DNA of 64,000 nucleotides from Actinostola sp. cb2023 (GCA_033675265.1 JAUJYZ010001467.1:434001-498000); one strand, 5' to 3'; counted from the stretch's first letter, positions 9,881-26,634 are shown. The notes: a model not told the origin generated them from the sequence alone. Numbers and translations are program-made.

Positions 9881-12800
9881 CTGCACACACATACTAACTG
9901 AAATTAGTATTGGACTTGTGAAGTGTTCGTTCATCCTATTTTTTATTCACTTCAATAGTGACTGATATGACACGAGAACGACTAAAAGATTGAGAAACAA
10001 CCAGGCCATTAATCTTATATGTAGTTTTTTTCTCTGTTATTACAGATAAATATTTGTTACGCATGCAGATAGAAAGCTAAATGATGATATTTCTGTAATA
10101 ACATAAGACAATTACACACAACTAACTGATTTCTAGCTTCTGTCCAGATATAGCCTCGTTCTCATGTTAATAGTCATATCAGCCATTCTAAGTCATTCAC
10201 TTATCCCGATTTAAACTACAATCAGTCATATTTCATTGTTCACCAATTTTCAAACATTCTGTATACTACAGGTCTGTAATAATTATAATAATTGACGATA
10301 AATAATTGTAATTATTCTAATGAAATCAAAGCTTTATTTTTATCAAGAAAATAGACGTATTGCACGATCTATTACGTGAAATAATCATTTGGTGTTGGAG
10401 AACACTGCATAACAACCGAAACTATGGATTGTGGATTAAAAAAGAACAAGAATGGTGAAAAAAATGGCAAGAAAATGGAGTCTGTTGTGTTTTTTTAATA
10501 CAATTTGAGTTGAAGAGCGCGCGCTAACTTACGCCATCGAGCGCGCGCTGGGTTTTAGTTAAACACATTCGTTAAGGGTCATTCAGGGAAAGTCTTCAAA
10601 CCGATTTTTTCTCCGAAAGAAGCACGGTGACCATCAATGTTATTGTATATTTTATTTACACTACCGCACATCTTTGTGACAAATAATAAAAAAAATCAAT
10701 TTGGGAAGTCAAATTTTTTCGCGTTTTCCGTATCATTTTCTCGATTTGCATAAGAAAATGGAAGGGCATTCGGTCATTCCTTTGTCAAAACCCGGCTTAT
10801 AAATGACTCAATTGGTAAAATTGTTATGACATTTTTGGTACATCACCTTTGGACGTTGAACTGGTGTGATTAAAAAAACGGTAAATCGGTTGCAGAAAAG
10901 CACTGCCATACTTTATTTGAGCCATTTTAATACCGTGACACGATATTCGATTGTTTTGAGTCAATTTTGCTTATACCGCATGGTCTATTCTGACCAATAT
11001 TACCGAAACAAGCGCGGTGACCCACATTTTTTTTTTACTTTTCTAACAATAAAAACTCAAAAATAATTCACCTGCAAAATTTCAGCGATTTTTCAATTTG
11101 GGGAATTATCTTAACCGCTAGACCATAACAGCGTAATTTCGCAAGCACAACAACCGATTATAGTAATAATAACGCTATATTTTTAATTGTTTGTCTTTGG
11201 GGATGCTGGTCATCCTCAAAGACATTAATTGACCTTGCTGACATATGTTGGGATAATGTTACAGAGTTAAGCTGGGCAGATGGTCACATTACGTTTGACC
11301 TTCGTACTGTTCACATCGATTTGTGGTGCTATTATTATTATTATTGATTTAATTCTGGCTTTTCACTGCACACTGGCTATTCACAAAATTCGTATTTTGT
11401 TTGATATTGAACGGCACAGGAAGCCCAAGCTGGGATTTTGTGGATTATATCTTAATTTTATTCTTCTATGTAAATACTGTATTAACAGTCTTGAAACTGT
11501 CCTGGTGTCTTGTGGTATTTATTTACAATACATGTACAAAGTTTCGTCGAATTTGAAAAGAATTGAGATGTCTTCGAATTCCCCGACCTTTCCATGAAAA
11601 CATTTTTGTTTTTATCATTAAAAAAACTGTAATTTTATCTCTTCTGGCGAATTTTTCCAACAATCTCAATAATGTATACTGAAAGCATATGGTACATAGT
11701 TCTATGAAATGGTAACATTTTTGTGGAGATTTGGGCTGGATTTCAAGCAATATGCAAAAAATGTATATTTTTGAGTAATGAAATTTATGCAAACTTTACA
11801 CTTCAATAAAATGTTTACACTTTGACCGATCTCAGCATAATATCTAAAAATATATGACCTCGGATGGGAACATTACCTATACAAGTGCATTGGAACACTG
11901 ACAGAAGAGGTCCTACCATAAAAGGAATACCATAATAAAAGTGTTGACGATTAATTCACGTTCTAGACTGAATTATGACGAAGAAATTGTCGAAAATCTT
12001 CGACTGAGCGAATTTTTCCAGATAAGTTACTATAATTTTTCAAAACAGGAAACTTGACCTTAATGAATTATGTAGTGGAAATTGTGGAAATTTCGGTTCA
12101 ATTTCGAGATGACTAACTTTGAAGATTGGGATAATTGAGTATTCCAGACATCATACCCAAGTTTACCGTTCGTCTATTTGAAGTTGATTTGGTGTTCATG
12201 AACTGAGCTAAAAGATAATAATATACATTACATATGTATAAGAAGTGACTAAATGTATTTACTTTTGAATCTTCTTCGCGACTGAGCTTGCAACTAAAAG
12301 ACAAACTGTTTACTTAGCTCCATGTCAACTAGCCGCCATGTTGTCCAAAATAGAGTATTTAGCACAGCAAAAGAACAGGAATTTGATATCAAATAAAGGC
12401 ATACTACTTTAATATTTCGATCAATGAAATAACTTTAAGGCCCAAATATAGCATTAAGAATTCATTTCTGCGTGTTCAGTACAGACAATTATCGTAATAC
12501 GTCCGCAAAAACTGTAAATATTGGAACCAAACAACTTGTGTCGAGTACATCTTGTCTTCATCTGACTGTGGTGACGCATGCGTACACAAAATTCCCTCCT
12601 GTTTTATTTGTCAATTGATATACTTTGTATTGGTAATACGACTACATGCTGTCCAATTTGGAAATAATTGGATGAAAAAAATTCAGAGGACTGCCAAAAT
12701 TGGACGAGGCCGTATATCATATGTATTTTTTAATTCGGACAGTTTTAAAAATATGAAAATAATTCAATAGGTGCTTATTTGGGATTATAGATAGATGATA

Positions 12801-13098
12801 CAATTAAGCTTAAAATTGGAGGACCTTTAGAAAAATACACCTTTTGTGACGAGGTATATTTTGATCATCAACATAATATTGCCGTTACCTTACAATTTTT
12901 TTATTTTTTTAACTTAGAGTGGAAACCATAGTTCGATCTTTTAGTCAGTAATGAGGTTAAGAACACTATCTTGCAAAGAAACTAAACCAGACAGTATCAA
13001 TAACTAATAACAAAACTTTCAGTAGAGTGCAATTTAGAAAAGCGTGAAATAGTACTAACTTTAAATATTACTAAATAGTGCTATTTATATTGTTTACT
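9881..13098. other. Non-coding region upstream of unit 1; no gene seen
   Basis: This stretch is AT-rich with no frame that resembles a known protein. It includes a GCGCGCGCT inverted motif near 10505-10550. From about 12840 it shows homology to the unit 2 upstream region near 50200 (GACGAGGT then TATTTTGATCATCA). Any 5' exon or signal peptide for unit 1 should lie here or further right, but I could not identify one. Confidence 0.5.
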
Positions 13099-13241
13099 AG
13101 AGTGCAATTTAGAAAAGCTTGAAATCTAAAAAACTAATTAGTACTAAATAGCACTAACGAAACAATAGAAAACAATAGAAATAGCACTATTTAGTACTAT
13201 TTAAAATTAGTACTATTTCACACTTTTCTAAATTGCACTCT
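13099..13241. mobile_element. MITE with TA duplication and GAGTGCAA ends
   Basis: Inverted arms (GAGTGCAATTTAGAAAAG and its reverse complement) bound a 143-base palindrome rich in TAGTACTAAATAGCAC. TA flanks each side. A partial copy begins at 13024. Related elements with the same GAGTGCAA start and the same TTTAGTACTAATTAG core are at 27823-27936 and 57069-57182. The giant CTAT array begins about 20 bases after its right end. Confidence 0.7.
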
Positions 13242-13261
13242 ATTGTTTCATTAGTGCTATT

Positions 13262-17110
<3,849 letters not shown>

Positions 17111-17129
17111 TAACCAGACATAAAGACTA

Positions 17130-17750
17130 ATCAGTGAAGATATCACTAGAATTACGTTATACCTTTGACCATCAGCCATAAAACACACAAACCCAACAGA
17201 AAACGCGCCATTATCAGTCACGTATACACGTATCAGACCAGAGTTGTGAACACATCAAGCACTGATCGCATACTGGATAATAACATAAATATCAAGTGTA
17301 AATACGCTACGTTCAAGCACTGATGTTGCGCTTTGGATGAATGTTTATTGCACAAAACACAGTGTATAATAATCGTTAAAACAATGCTTCAATGTGACGA
17401 ATTTTGGTCAATTTTCCTTTCTACCTTTTGCTTTTCTCATGATGAATTATATCTATATATTTCTCGTATATCATATTTTTAATTCCTTACATGTACATAA
17501 TATTTCAATATAATTTTTTCCAAGTCTTAAAATTCAGTATTTTCTAGATTTGTGCCAATCTGAAATTTGGCCAAAGTTAATATGAAAGAGAAAAATTGTA
17601 TTGTATTAAAATCGGTTGTTTCGCTTCTTTCGAACAATTCATCAAAACAAATCAAGCTGCATACTGTTTCGTTCTCTTAAATATATTTGATAAATATGTC
17701 CTATGAATGGCAATGGTTGTTTGTCATCGGGAAAAATGAACGAACAACCG
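17130..17750. repeat. Conserved upstream region of unit 1
   Basis: This stretch aligns by eye with 50400-50985 (unit 2) and with 61985-62300 plus 63041-63140 (unit 3). Shared blocks include CCTTTGACCATCAGCCATAA, AACACATCAAGCACTGAT, TACTGGATAATAACA and TTCAAGCACTGATGTTG. It lies upstream of the SRCR exons in every unit, so it was copied with the genes. It may contain promoter or 5' untranslated sequence, but no exon can be called. Confidence 0.7.
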
Positions 17751-18392
17751 ATTAATGTTTCCAGTGATGATTGAAACTTTAAATCATACTCCTACTAAAT
17801 TAAATTCGGTTTAGTTTACATAACGAATTGGTTGTCAAGATACATATGAACATTTAAACTTTAAATCATACTACTAATAATTAAGTCGCTTTTAGTTGGC
17901 ATCCCGAATTGGTTGTCAAGTAGTATGAACATTCGAACATGAGCATATCACTTGAGCGCCATTCCATTACTTTAAAAGACCAAATTATATTTCGGCCGGC
18001 AACCTTGGACTTGACCCTATTTTGATCATCTATACTCCACACATACATGATTATACATTTATTTTATGTACTTAATTAACTACCACATATCCCAAAACAC
18101 TAAACTTCGTTAGAAATTCTTATTCTCGTTTCCACCTATGATATTTCGACAAATCGAGCTAAGTAGCTTATAATTGTCGCCTTCTTACAGTATAACTTTG
18201 CACCATATTTCAAATTCTAGCTATATTAATAAATATTTGTATCATATGACCCTTACGGCCCTGCTCGCGCACTCTTAATATATAACTGAGATATTTCTAC
18301 TGAAAGTACGTCCTTACGTCCACATTTATGCTGATGTTCTATATATCTGGCCATTATTTCAATTATAATATATTTTTCATCTGCTTTATAGG
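17751..18392. other. AT-rich intergenic DNA; nothing recognised
   Basis: There is a short internal duplication (GAACATTTAAACTTTAAATC near 17848 compared with TTGAAACTTTAAATCATAC near 17772). No gene, RNA or complete element was seen. Confidence 0.5.
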
Positions 18393-19521
18393 TAGCCTCC
18401 CTCGCATCCGTTTTTAGTTCCGTCACGCAACGCTTCCGCCCACAAACGTCTGCTCATCTGAGCGATACATTCCATTCCCCAAGATTGGCCAATCACAGCG
18501 AGGCTTCTAAAATCCGGTGGATAGGACTTTGACCTTGGTTAGTTTCGCGCCAGTGTGTGTTTACAAATGGAGCAATTCGAGTTGGCGGTTTAAACAGTGT
18601 GTGAGAAATTCAAAATTAATGGTTTAAATAGTTATCAACGAAAGGCATTAGTTGGCTTGATCGAAAAGAAAGAGGATGTATTCGTAAATCTTCCTACTGG
18701 GTTCGGGAAATCCTTGATTTATCAGGCATTGCCATTGATTTTAGACGAGATTTCCGGAGACGCTGGACACATTCAGTTGTTGTCGTTTCGCCTCGTAACT
18801 GGGTTGTAGTGTCTTGTTTACATACTTAGAAGGGTATTGTTCTACGCTCATCTTCACTCTTAATTACTTCGGAACTTGTTTTGCATTTATCTTGCTTTAA
18901 TTTGATCGCACAGGAGTTCAGTGAGGTCAACAAAGCTACGAGCGAATGCAACTCTGTCGGGTAAATATGCCCAAAGGCATTGTAAACTGGTAGCTGATAC
19001 TGCTGTTGAAAGGAAGGATTCCAGGTCCAACCGCAGTATAACCGCTATAAGAAGTGCAAATAGTAGACTCTGAAGATGTAAACATTAAAGATTTTGCCGC
19101 CCCTGCTCGGCCACTTGTAGGAGTGCATGTAGTAGACGCCGCATTTGAAATGCACACGTCCGAATCTCTCCGCGTTTGCATTAAATTGTTTGGATATCCT
19201 CTTTCAATGATTTAATGTTCTTCTCTAAATTGTCAAATTTCACCAGACGTTTGTAGCACGGGTTAGTGCAAATGGAGAAGTTATTCTCCAAGAGTAGACA
19301 CTTACATCCACGTCAACTGCGGTTTTGATCAGCCTTCTTATATCGAGCGAATAATTTGTCTGGTTCAATAAAAGCCGCTCTGTGATTGGCTGCTTTATGA
19401 CAATTGCTTCAATCTAATTGGCTTTTCGCAAACAATCGGGAATGGAATCGCTCAGATGAGCAGACGTTTGTGGGCGGGTGCGTTGCGTGACGGAACTAAA
19501 AACGGATGCAAGGGAGGCTTC
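18393..19521. mobile_element. 1.13 kb DNA element with ~95-base TIRs and 8-base target duplication
   Basis: The left end (AGCCTCCCTCGCATCCG onward) and the reverse complement of the right end share about 95 bases, including TTAGTTCCGTCACGCAACG and CGTCTGCTCATCTGAGCGAT. The flanks are TTTATAGG (18385-18392) and TCTATAGG (19522-19529), an 8-base duplication with one mismatch, as made by hAT or P-type elements. It carries a truncated RecQ-like helicase and no transposase, so it is a non-autonomous derivative. Academ-type elements also carry helicases, but their reported target sites differ. Confidence 0.75.
18567..18830 (+). pseudogene. Truncated RecQ-family helicase
   Basis: From the ATG at 18567 the frame reads MEQFELAV, meets an in-frame TAA at 18591, then continues with FKINGLNSYQRKAL and VFVNLPTGFGKSLIYQALP. 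The latter is the Walker A (motif I) region of RecQ-like superfamily 2 helicases, which unwind DNA 3' to 5'. After GDAGH a frameshift is evident, because the family motif VVVVSP reads in another frame just downstream. The rest of the roughly 400-residue core (DEAH box, helicase C domain) is missing. It is enclosed by the TIRs of 18393-19521, so it moved with that element. The 18810-19420 part has no recognisable frame. Confidence 0.75.
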
Positions 19522-19659
19522 TCTATAGGCGACACTTTAGCATATAAAATGTCATTTGACAGCCTTAGCGGGTCCGGCATTCTGTATTGTCTGTTGGAAT
19601 GCCATGATTTACTCAATGACTGGTCTTTGGCTACTTCCTCAATCTCTGCGGCTTGTTCA

Positions 19660-20119
19660 GGAACTACATATAGCTTACATTTTGCACGTTAATCCTCTCT
19701 TTAATTCCTTGTACAGAAACAGGGCTGTCTTTAATCTCGATTGGATAAAGAAGCCCATAGTCAACCTCTGAGGAACACTTGAATTTCCTTAAGCTTGTGA
19801 AATAGTCACTGCAATCTCTCCTTGCTCCATTCATGTCCAACAAATGGTTCACTCTGTACAGGTTTTTCACGGCACACAGTCTCTTGTTGAAGTCATATCA
19901 TGTTTTCTGAATTCCATAGTAGAGATTGATATTGGTTCAAGAGCTCCCTTATTCTCTTGCGTGGCACATTCCATTGACAAGGTTTTGAAGTACATGAAAC
20001 ATCAGAACAGGATTTTAACCCCTTTTTCTTGCAAAGAAAATCCAAGAGAAACAGCGTGGCACAGACATGGTTACATCTCCCATCCACACCTGCTGGCTGA
20101 GAGGATAAAGCCAATATAA
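19660..20119 (-). pseudogene. SWIM-like zinc finger / YqaJ-associated gene fragment
   Basis: The minus-strand frame at 19893-20114 contains DGRCNHVCATLFLL followed by SCTSKPCQWNVPRKR. This C-x-H then CTSxPCxWNxP pattern is familiar from invertebrate transposon-related proteins where a SWIM-type zinc finger precedes a YqaJ-like exonuclease. A second frame at 19664-19870 (YRVNHLLDMNGARRDCSDYF) may continue it after a frameshift. No exonuclease catalytic motif was seen. A short frame at 20334-20519 (DPDGGVHVRIKKAEAGL) lies upstream and could be part of the same gene, but I cannot confirm this. Confidence 0.5.
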
Positions 20120-22027
20120 TATATTTTCAGAAAACAAGAATAATTAGGCCACACTTTTCTTCATAGAAGGTAGGACCTGGCTCTTTATGAAATGTGAATT
20201 AATTAATGAATGAACTTAGATTTCTTGAAAAGGTGATACACAGATAGGACATGCTTTGACAGTAAATATACTGTAGCCTTTCCCTAGGGGCTTGGCAGTG
20301 GACAGCAGCTGTCTTTTCCGTCCCATGGTATATCTATATATCGATATATATCAAAAACTTCCAGTTCCAAACGTATAACTTTAGGAATCTTGGACCGGAT
20401 AAGACCACGCTGTATTCCTTAGTGGGATAACTTTGTAATTCTTCTGGAGAAGATTGGGGGATAAGGCCAGCTTCAGCTTTTTTAATACGAACATGAACGC
20501 CTCCATCTGGATCACGCAAATACTTTGTATCTAGCTTGTTTTGGATACAGCTATTTCAAAAAACGTTGAAAACTGAATACTGCATACTGAATAGTGCACT
20601 CCAAGATCGAAGGGCATTGTGGGCCTCGTTATTTTGAAATAAAAAGTAAATATACAGCGATGTGTTCGCCATATGGAGCTAGTATATTGTTTCTGATGGA
20701 ATGCACAACAAATAAAATAAATTATTATTATTTATATTACTTTAGACAATATTACACGTGTCCCAAAATGCATTTCGGTCTTGGAATACACTATTTAGAA
20801 TTATCAACGTTTTTTGAAATAGCAGTATAGTAATTGACCCTATGAGAAATAAACAAAATATATAATCGGGGCTTTTTTTAATAAAACAAATATATCGTTT
20901 TAATATTTACAACTGCCACTGGTAACCGTTTACGAAGTATCAGTGAAAACTTTGGTGTTTTAAATGATAAAACATTCAACACATGTAAACGACACGATAC
21001 CAGACACGATCATACCTTCGTCTGAGATCAGCAAGTTTTCCACTTGTTTTTGCTCCTATACAGAGCAACCATCTTCGCAAAACAGATCAAACTGTACATT
21101 CCTCAGGCGGTTTTAATTTAGCAAATTTGCTCCGGAAATATATTCTTCATTAAGTGTAAACTGTGTTTTGTTTTGACTCTCTACGGTCTTATCCTCCATG
21201 TTGTTTCAGAACAAGAAATGCAAACGTCCCCGGAAACGATCCCAGAATTCTTTGCGACACTAAATTCGTCCCAGTTTCCCGCTCGTTTTTAAAATGGGCA
21301 ATTCACATTCATGTAATGCAGGTCATAGGATCAAAATTCAAATAATCGATAAATTGAATACGAATATATATGCCATTGGGGCGATCAGTAATAGATCAGT
21401 AATTACTCGGGCACTTACGGAGGAAGCCCGTAACGTATGATCAAAAAACAGGGTCAAGTATCGGAGATTGTCACGGAAGAATGACTCTATAGTCTCTTCT
21501 CTTCGTCTGTCAATTTTGAGATAGCTGTGGCTTTGGCATGTTCTACCAATGGTGTGTATTGGTGAGCAAAGATAGAGATCTACGAATCGTCGAGTTTCGT
21601 CCAAAGTACGTACTTAGTACGACCTAATGTTGTATATTCATGCTTGGATGATCGTCACGCAACTGTCATTGTCATTGTCATAATCCTGGGTGTACGCTCA
21701 TTGAGCGTCTTGTTCTGAATGGCATGAGTTTCCTTACCAGGATTGTTCTTTTTCCTAAAATACCTTTATAACTAGAATTGGGTCAAAGTAAATTGTCTGA
21801 GATGAGAATAGAAACGTGTGTCTCGGTCAGTTCAGTTCGTTCCTGATCTCTTCGTTCTTCACAGTCTCACCAAAAGAAAGGTGGAAGTCGATCCATGCAT
21901 ATAAAGTATACTACTTTCATGCTACAATCCACCCCAGTGCTCAATCGCACCAGGGGACGAGTGAACGCTCATTAAAGTGTCTAGTTATTATTAGTTCCCA
22001 ATTCACTTGGTTTTCATTGTTATTCAT
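20120..22027. other. Intergenic DNA; nothing recognised
   Basis: Mixed composition with short open frames lacking any recognisable family signature. A TTA run with AATAAAATAAATTATT near 20708 may mark another retroposon tail. Confidence 0.5.
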
Positions 22028-23030
22028 AGGGAATTAGTAAGAGATAAATACCGAGATCGGAGGCAATAAGCCATATAAATCCCGAGGGATTTATAGGCTT
22101 ATTGCCGACGTTCGAGGTATTTATCTGACTTAGTTTAAATTTGACAAGGTTTTCGCACGAAGCAATCTGAGGCATTTTCTGGTATTTTTTGGAGTGTCAT
22201 TTAGCATGAATACTATACAGTCATTTTCAAAAATTCTGGCCGTCACGAAATATCAATATATCAATATATCGGGTGCATTATGCGTAATTAAATAATCTAA
22301 ACTTCCCCTTAAAGCGGGTTAACGCCAGCAAAGTTGGTAGAAATATTTAGTATGATGTTTATTTTAGTCCTACGTTTGTTATTTGTAAATTTTGCTTCAT
22401 TTAATAAGTTAGGAAACTCAAAATAGTATTATTTAATTACCCATAATGCACCTGATATAATGATATATTGATATATCGTAGCGGCCAGAATTTTTGCAAA
22501 TGACTGTATGAGTAGCATGAAGAATAGCATTTCAGTGCTCTTTATGAATTCACCGGGATGTATTCATATACAACCCAGGGCTGTATATGGATACATCCCG
22601 GTGAATTCATAATGAGCAATTCAATTCAATTCTATTGTTCAACCGGTCAATACCGGAGATAAAGCCCTATGAATAACAAAGAAAACCGTGTCAAATTTAA
22701 ACTAAGTAAGAGATAAATACCGAGAACGGAGGCAATAAGCCATATAAATCCCGAGGGCCGTAGGCCCGAGGGATTTATAGGCTTATTGCCGACGTTCGAG
22801 GTATTTATCTGACTTAGTTTAAATTTGACAAGGTTTTCACACGAAGCAATCTGAGTGCTCATTATGAATTCACCGGGATGTATCCATATACAGCCCTGGG
22901 TTGTATATGGATACATCCCGGTGAATTCATAATGAGCAATTCAATTCTATTCTATTGTTCAACCGGTCAATACCGGAGATAAAGCCCTATGAATAACAAA
23001 GAAAACCGTGTCAAATTTAAACTAAGAATA
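22028..23030. repeat. Cluster of large foldback palindromes, two module types
   Basis: Module 1 (about 22028-22155 and 22690-22830) is a hairpin with arms GAGATAAATACCGAGA to AATCCC and their reverse complements, around CCCGAGGG. Module 2 (about 22537-22620 and 22856-22938) has arms TCATTATGAATTCACCGG and GGATGTATCCATATACA around a CCCTGGG centre. A short sequence (AACCGGTCAATACCGGAG, then TTTAAACTAAG) separates them twice. The alternating order suggests a tandem duplication of a composite foldback element or repeated nested insertion. Confidence 0.75.
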
Positions 23031-23243
23031 CTTATCTTCTGAGAATGATGTGCAATTATTTATTTCTTTGTTGTGTATTGTCTAATTGAAGGCTTTGTAA
23101 TGGGGCGTTTATCTCGGGTGGGCGGAAAAAACATTCATCCTTCAAAAACCTTTCATATGAAAGCATGCAATCTGAATTTGAATAGTTATTATAAATATTC
23201 AGAATAGAGTAGCTAGTTTCAATTTTCCACTTCATTTGCAACT

Positions 23244-23600
23244 ATGGCGAGTAGCGACGACGACATTTTTTGTATCGGACTTCCCAGACTTCGATATTAG
23301 CGATATCATGCATGCTCGATTTGGAGTTACCTACATGTAGTACTACTGCTACGGTAGTTACCGAGGATGGCAATTGCTCAAAAAGGGGAAACAAAAGAAA
23401 CAGAGCAATTTCTGATATTGAGCTTGCCAAAAGAAATTAAGCTAGAATCCCAGAAGGGACAAAATGGAGTACATCTTGGTGTACAAATGTTCGAACTTGG
23501 ATTGAATGGGCCGAAGAGCGCACAGAGACCAATACCACTTCCACTTCTGATTTACACACAACAAAGAAAGAAAGAATTGTACATAATTCTCAGGAGATAG
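23244..23600 (+). pseudogene. DUF3504/Crypton-like N-terminal fragment
   Basis: Reading starts at ATG 23244 (MASSDDD) and continues in other frames with SDFPDFDISDIM. It then gives KRGNKRNRAISDIELAKRN, an in-frame TAA at about 23437, and RIPEGTKWSTSWCTNVRTW with IEWAEERTETN. The pattern 'IP-x-x-T-x-x-x-T-x-W-x-x-x-V-x-x-W-x-x-W-A-x-x-R' is the N-terminal part of the KCTD1/ZMYM-type (Crypton-derived) domain. At least one frameshift and one nonsense change are visible. The downstream recombinase part is absent here. Confidence 0.55.
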
Positions 23601-23759
23601 GTATTCTATTGTTCGTCCTCCAACCAATAGACCCTCCTTTGGGTCTGTTGGTATTTTGCGACAACCACGTGAATTGGGAACTAAGTCTGTTAGTTACCTC
23701 GCACGTCGGCATTAAGCTATATACAGCCCTCGGGCCGGCCGTTCTCGGTAACTAACTCT

Positions 23760-24380
23760 TACTTATTTCCGGGTTTTTTTAGTTTTTTTTTGTTGAAAAT
23801 TTTATGTTAATTGACTTTAATTTTTTTTTTATTTACTTTCTGTGTCTGGGGTTTGTTCTCGATATATATTATTTGTAATTAATATTTATTTTCGTTATTT
23901 TTAGTTTCAGTTTCTTTTTTTGAACATTTTATATTGAAATTATTATTTTTAATTTACTTTCTGTGTCTAGTGGTTAGTTTTCGATATATATTATTTGTAA
24001 TTATTATTATTTTCGGGGTTTTTTCGTTTCTTTTTTTTGGAAATTTTATTTTGAAATTCATTTTTTCTTTTGTATTTTTTTTTCGGGGAATTTTTTGAAA
24101 ATTTTATTCTGAAATTAATTTTTTTAATTTACTTTCTGTGTCTGGGGGTTTGTTTTCGATAGATATTATTTGTAATTATTATTATTTTCGTCTTTTTTTT
24201 TTGTATTTTCTGTGCTTTTTTCGATATATATTATTTTATTTTTTTGTTTTTTTTTTAAATTTATTTTTAAATTTATTTTTTTGTATTTTTTTGTTTTTTT
24301 CGGGGAAGTTTATATTTAACATAGTTTATCTTCCTTTTTATTTTTGTATTTTTTTCGATAGAGTTTCGAGTATTTAAAAA
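23760..24380 (+). repeat. T-rich degenerate tandem repeat
   Basis: The block TTTACTTTCTGTGTCTGG then TATTATTTGTAATTATTA recurs three or more times here, and in degenerate form at 25275-25345 and 54850-54925. A frame of Phe and Leu codons across it is low-complexity and not a gene. Confidence 0.7.
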
Positions 24381-24865
24381 AAAAATGTGTTTTTTCGAAC
24401 GCACGGCCGAAATGTATTATGGATAATCACGGAACTACTCATGCGCGGCTGGCAGCATTTGACGTTTTATGTAGTTTAGCTTAAATCTTTTGCCACCCCA
24501 ACCTACGGCCAGAATATTGCATCGGTTGCATTCTTTACAAGTCGAACGTGACCAAAACTTTCTTAGTAGGTCCTGGAATCCACCACAGATAGGCCAGAAA
24601 CACAATCAGTCACTCCTGAATTGATGCTGAATTGACCAAAACCAAAGACTATAACCCATGGAAAATGACCAAAAATAAGCCCAAAATCGATCTAAACCAA
24701 AGGATAGAAGCTATGGGAAATGTCCAAAATTATTCCAAATTCGACCAATGATATTTTTTTTAATGTTTTCTTTAAACTGACGCAAAATTTACAAATGTTA
24801 ATCTGGACATTTTGCAACGATAGAAAAGACAATTAAAAAAAGGTAAAATACAAATGTTGGTTTCC

Positions 24866-24930
24866 ACGGAGAGTCGAACCCGAGTCGCTGGCATCGAGGT
24901 CCTGCGTATTTCCAGAGGGCTACGTTTGTC
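24866..24930 (-). ncRNA. tRNA-like (possible SINE head), copy A
   Basis: On the minus strand the sequence has a TAGCCCTCTGG A-box-like motif, a GCTGG/CCAGC-like arm and a GGTTCGACTC B-box-like motif close to a CCGTGG end. The stems do not form a good cloverleaf. The same sequence is at 54298-54362. I take it as a decayed tRNA-derived SINE promoter rather than a working tRNA. Confidence 0.3.
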
Positions 24931-25506
24931 AATAAATTTCCATAACAATAAGCGTTACACGATAAACTTCTAAATTTACTCTCGAAATCAATCGGAAGTA
25001 CAGATAGCTTGAAGTGGTAAGGGGCAGTCATTTAGGACTAGGATACGACTGTTCCCTCCCTCTTTGACTACTTCGCTGATTGTGTACTACCCCGGCGATA
25101 GCGCGGATGAGGTCGAAATCTTCGTCCCATACGTAACATACGGTGACTCAGCAATTTAAGTCTGGGTGTATGGTCGATTTTTAGTGTTTTGCATAAATTA
25201 ATGCACCTATTTATCGCTGGTTCAAATCACAATCCCATCGATTTTGTTTTAGTTTTTTCGCTAAAATGTATTTATAAATTAATTTTAATTTCCTTTCTGT
25301 TACTGTGGGTTTTTTAGATAGATATTATTTGTAATTATTATTATTTTCGGTGTTTTTTTAGTTTCTTTTTTTTGTAAATTTTATTTCGAGCAACTTTTGG
25401 TAAAGTTTATTTCTAAATGATTCATTAAAATTAATTTTAGTTTGCGGTTTTTTTCGGCAAAGTTTATTTTTACTTTATTTTCTTTTTCTTTTAAGGTGCA
25501 TCAATA

Positions 25507-25769
25507 CGGGCAACAAAATCGTGCAACATTGCTGCGTTGCAAGTTGCATATCAACGTTTATCGTATTACCACCGTTCACGCAACTTGTCGCGCAACACAT
25601 TTTCGTGTTGTCGCAAAGTAGAAGCTCTTTCTATTTCATGCAACAAAGTTTTGCAACCTGCAACACTGAAAATGTGGTAATACAAGAAACATCGCTCTGC
25701 AACTTGCAACGCAACAATCTGAACAATGTTGCGCGACAAGTTGCACGATTTTGTTGCTCGTATTACCGC
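25507..25769. mobile_element. Foldback MITE with AATACG(A/G)GCAAC ends
   Basis: The ends are inverted copies (CAACAAAATCGTGCAAC on both strands) about 260 bases apart, and the interior is full of GTTGCAAG/CTTGCAAC motifs. In copy B (about 55088-55190) only the left arm and a scrap of the middle remain. Confidence 0.75.
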
Positions 25770-26634
25770 ACAGGTCTTTAGTTTCTGTATTTTTTTCGAT
25801 ACTAAGATTCGACCATTTTAGGAACCCTGTTTTGTATTCGAACGCACACTACCAGATGTATTATGGGTAATCACGGAACTACTCATACTTGTGCGCATGC
25901 TCGAACTGAAAATAAAATCCTGTGACTGTGATGATGCAACCTGACTGCGCAAGATTATACGACGTCTACCGCTGACCGTACTACACATCTACAGAACTCA
26001 CTAGGCCACAAAAAAAAGTTGCTTCACGATCTTTTACCACCACGACACATTCCTAGATATAATTTCAGAAATACGTATTCCCATTTTCATTTTACTATCC
26101 ATGCGCACAGACAGACACATAAATTCTTTCATTCCATCATAGTTACTATGATTCCATACACGTTTAGGATTTTTAACTAACCTTTATTACTTAGAATATT
26201 GTTTATATTATTGAATCACAATTTTAAGCCCTTTTTTTTACTTAAATTATACATATTACTATTATTTAATTAATTAGTTAATTGTGTAAATTACACAATT
26301 CAGCTTATGCTGCAATGTAATTGTTTAATACAGATCTATATAAAAACAGTATTATGTTATTAGCCTCCTCCGCAAGCAACTCCTTGGGAAATGGGAAGAG
26401 AGAAAAAAAAGACGCTTCCTCTTTTGTATCTCTAGTCCTCCCTCTTCCAATTTTCTACCACAGGAATCCCAATTCCGATAAAAATTCCATTACGATAAAG
26501 TAGCCTGCGGAGGAGGCTATTATATTATGTATTTTTAGAATGTTCTGTTCCACACGACCCCACAAGCCTAAGTTTTAACTAATAGTGTTTAAATAAAAGT
26601 TATTGTATTGTACTGTACACAGATCGCTCACGAA

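Noticed and set aside
24138..24377. A Phe/Leu-rich frame resembling membrane segments.
   Set aside because: It lies in a T-rich degenerate tandem repeat. No start context or conservation supports it.
24866..24930. A working tRNA gene.
   Set aside because: A-box and B-box-like motifs are present on the minus strand, but the arms pair poorly and the copy is part of a duplicated repeat block. Kept only as a low-confidence tRNA-like feature.
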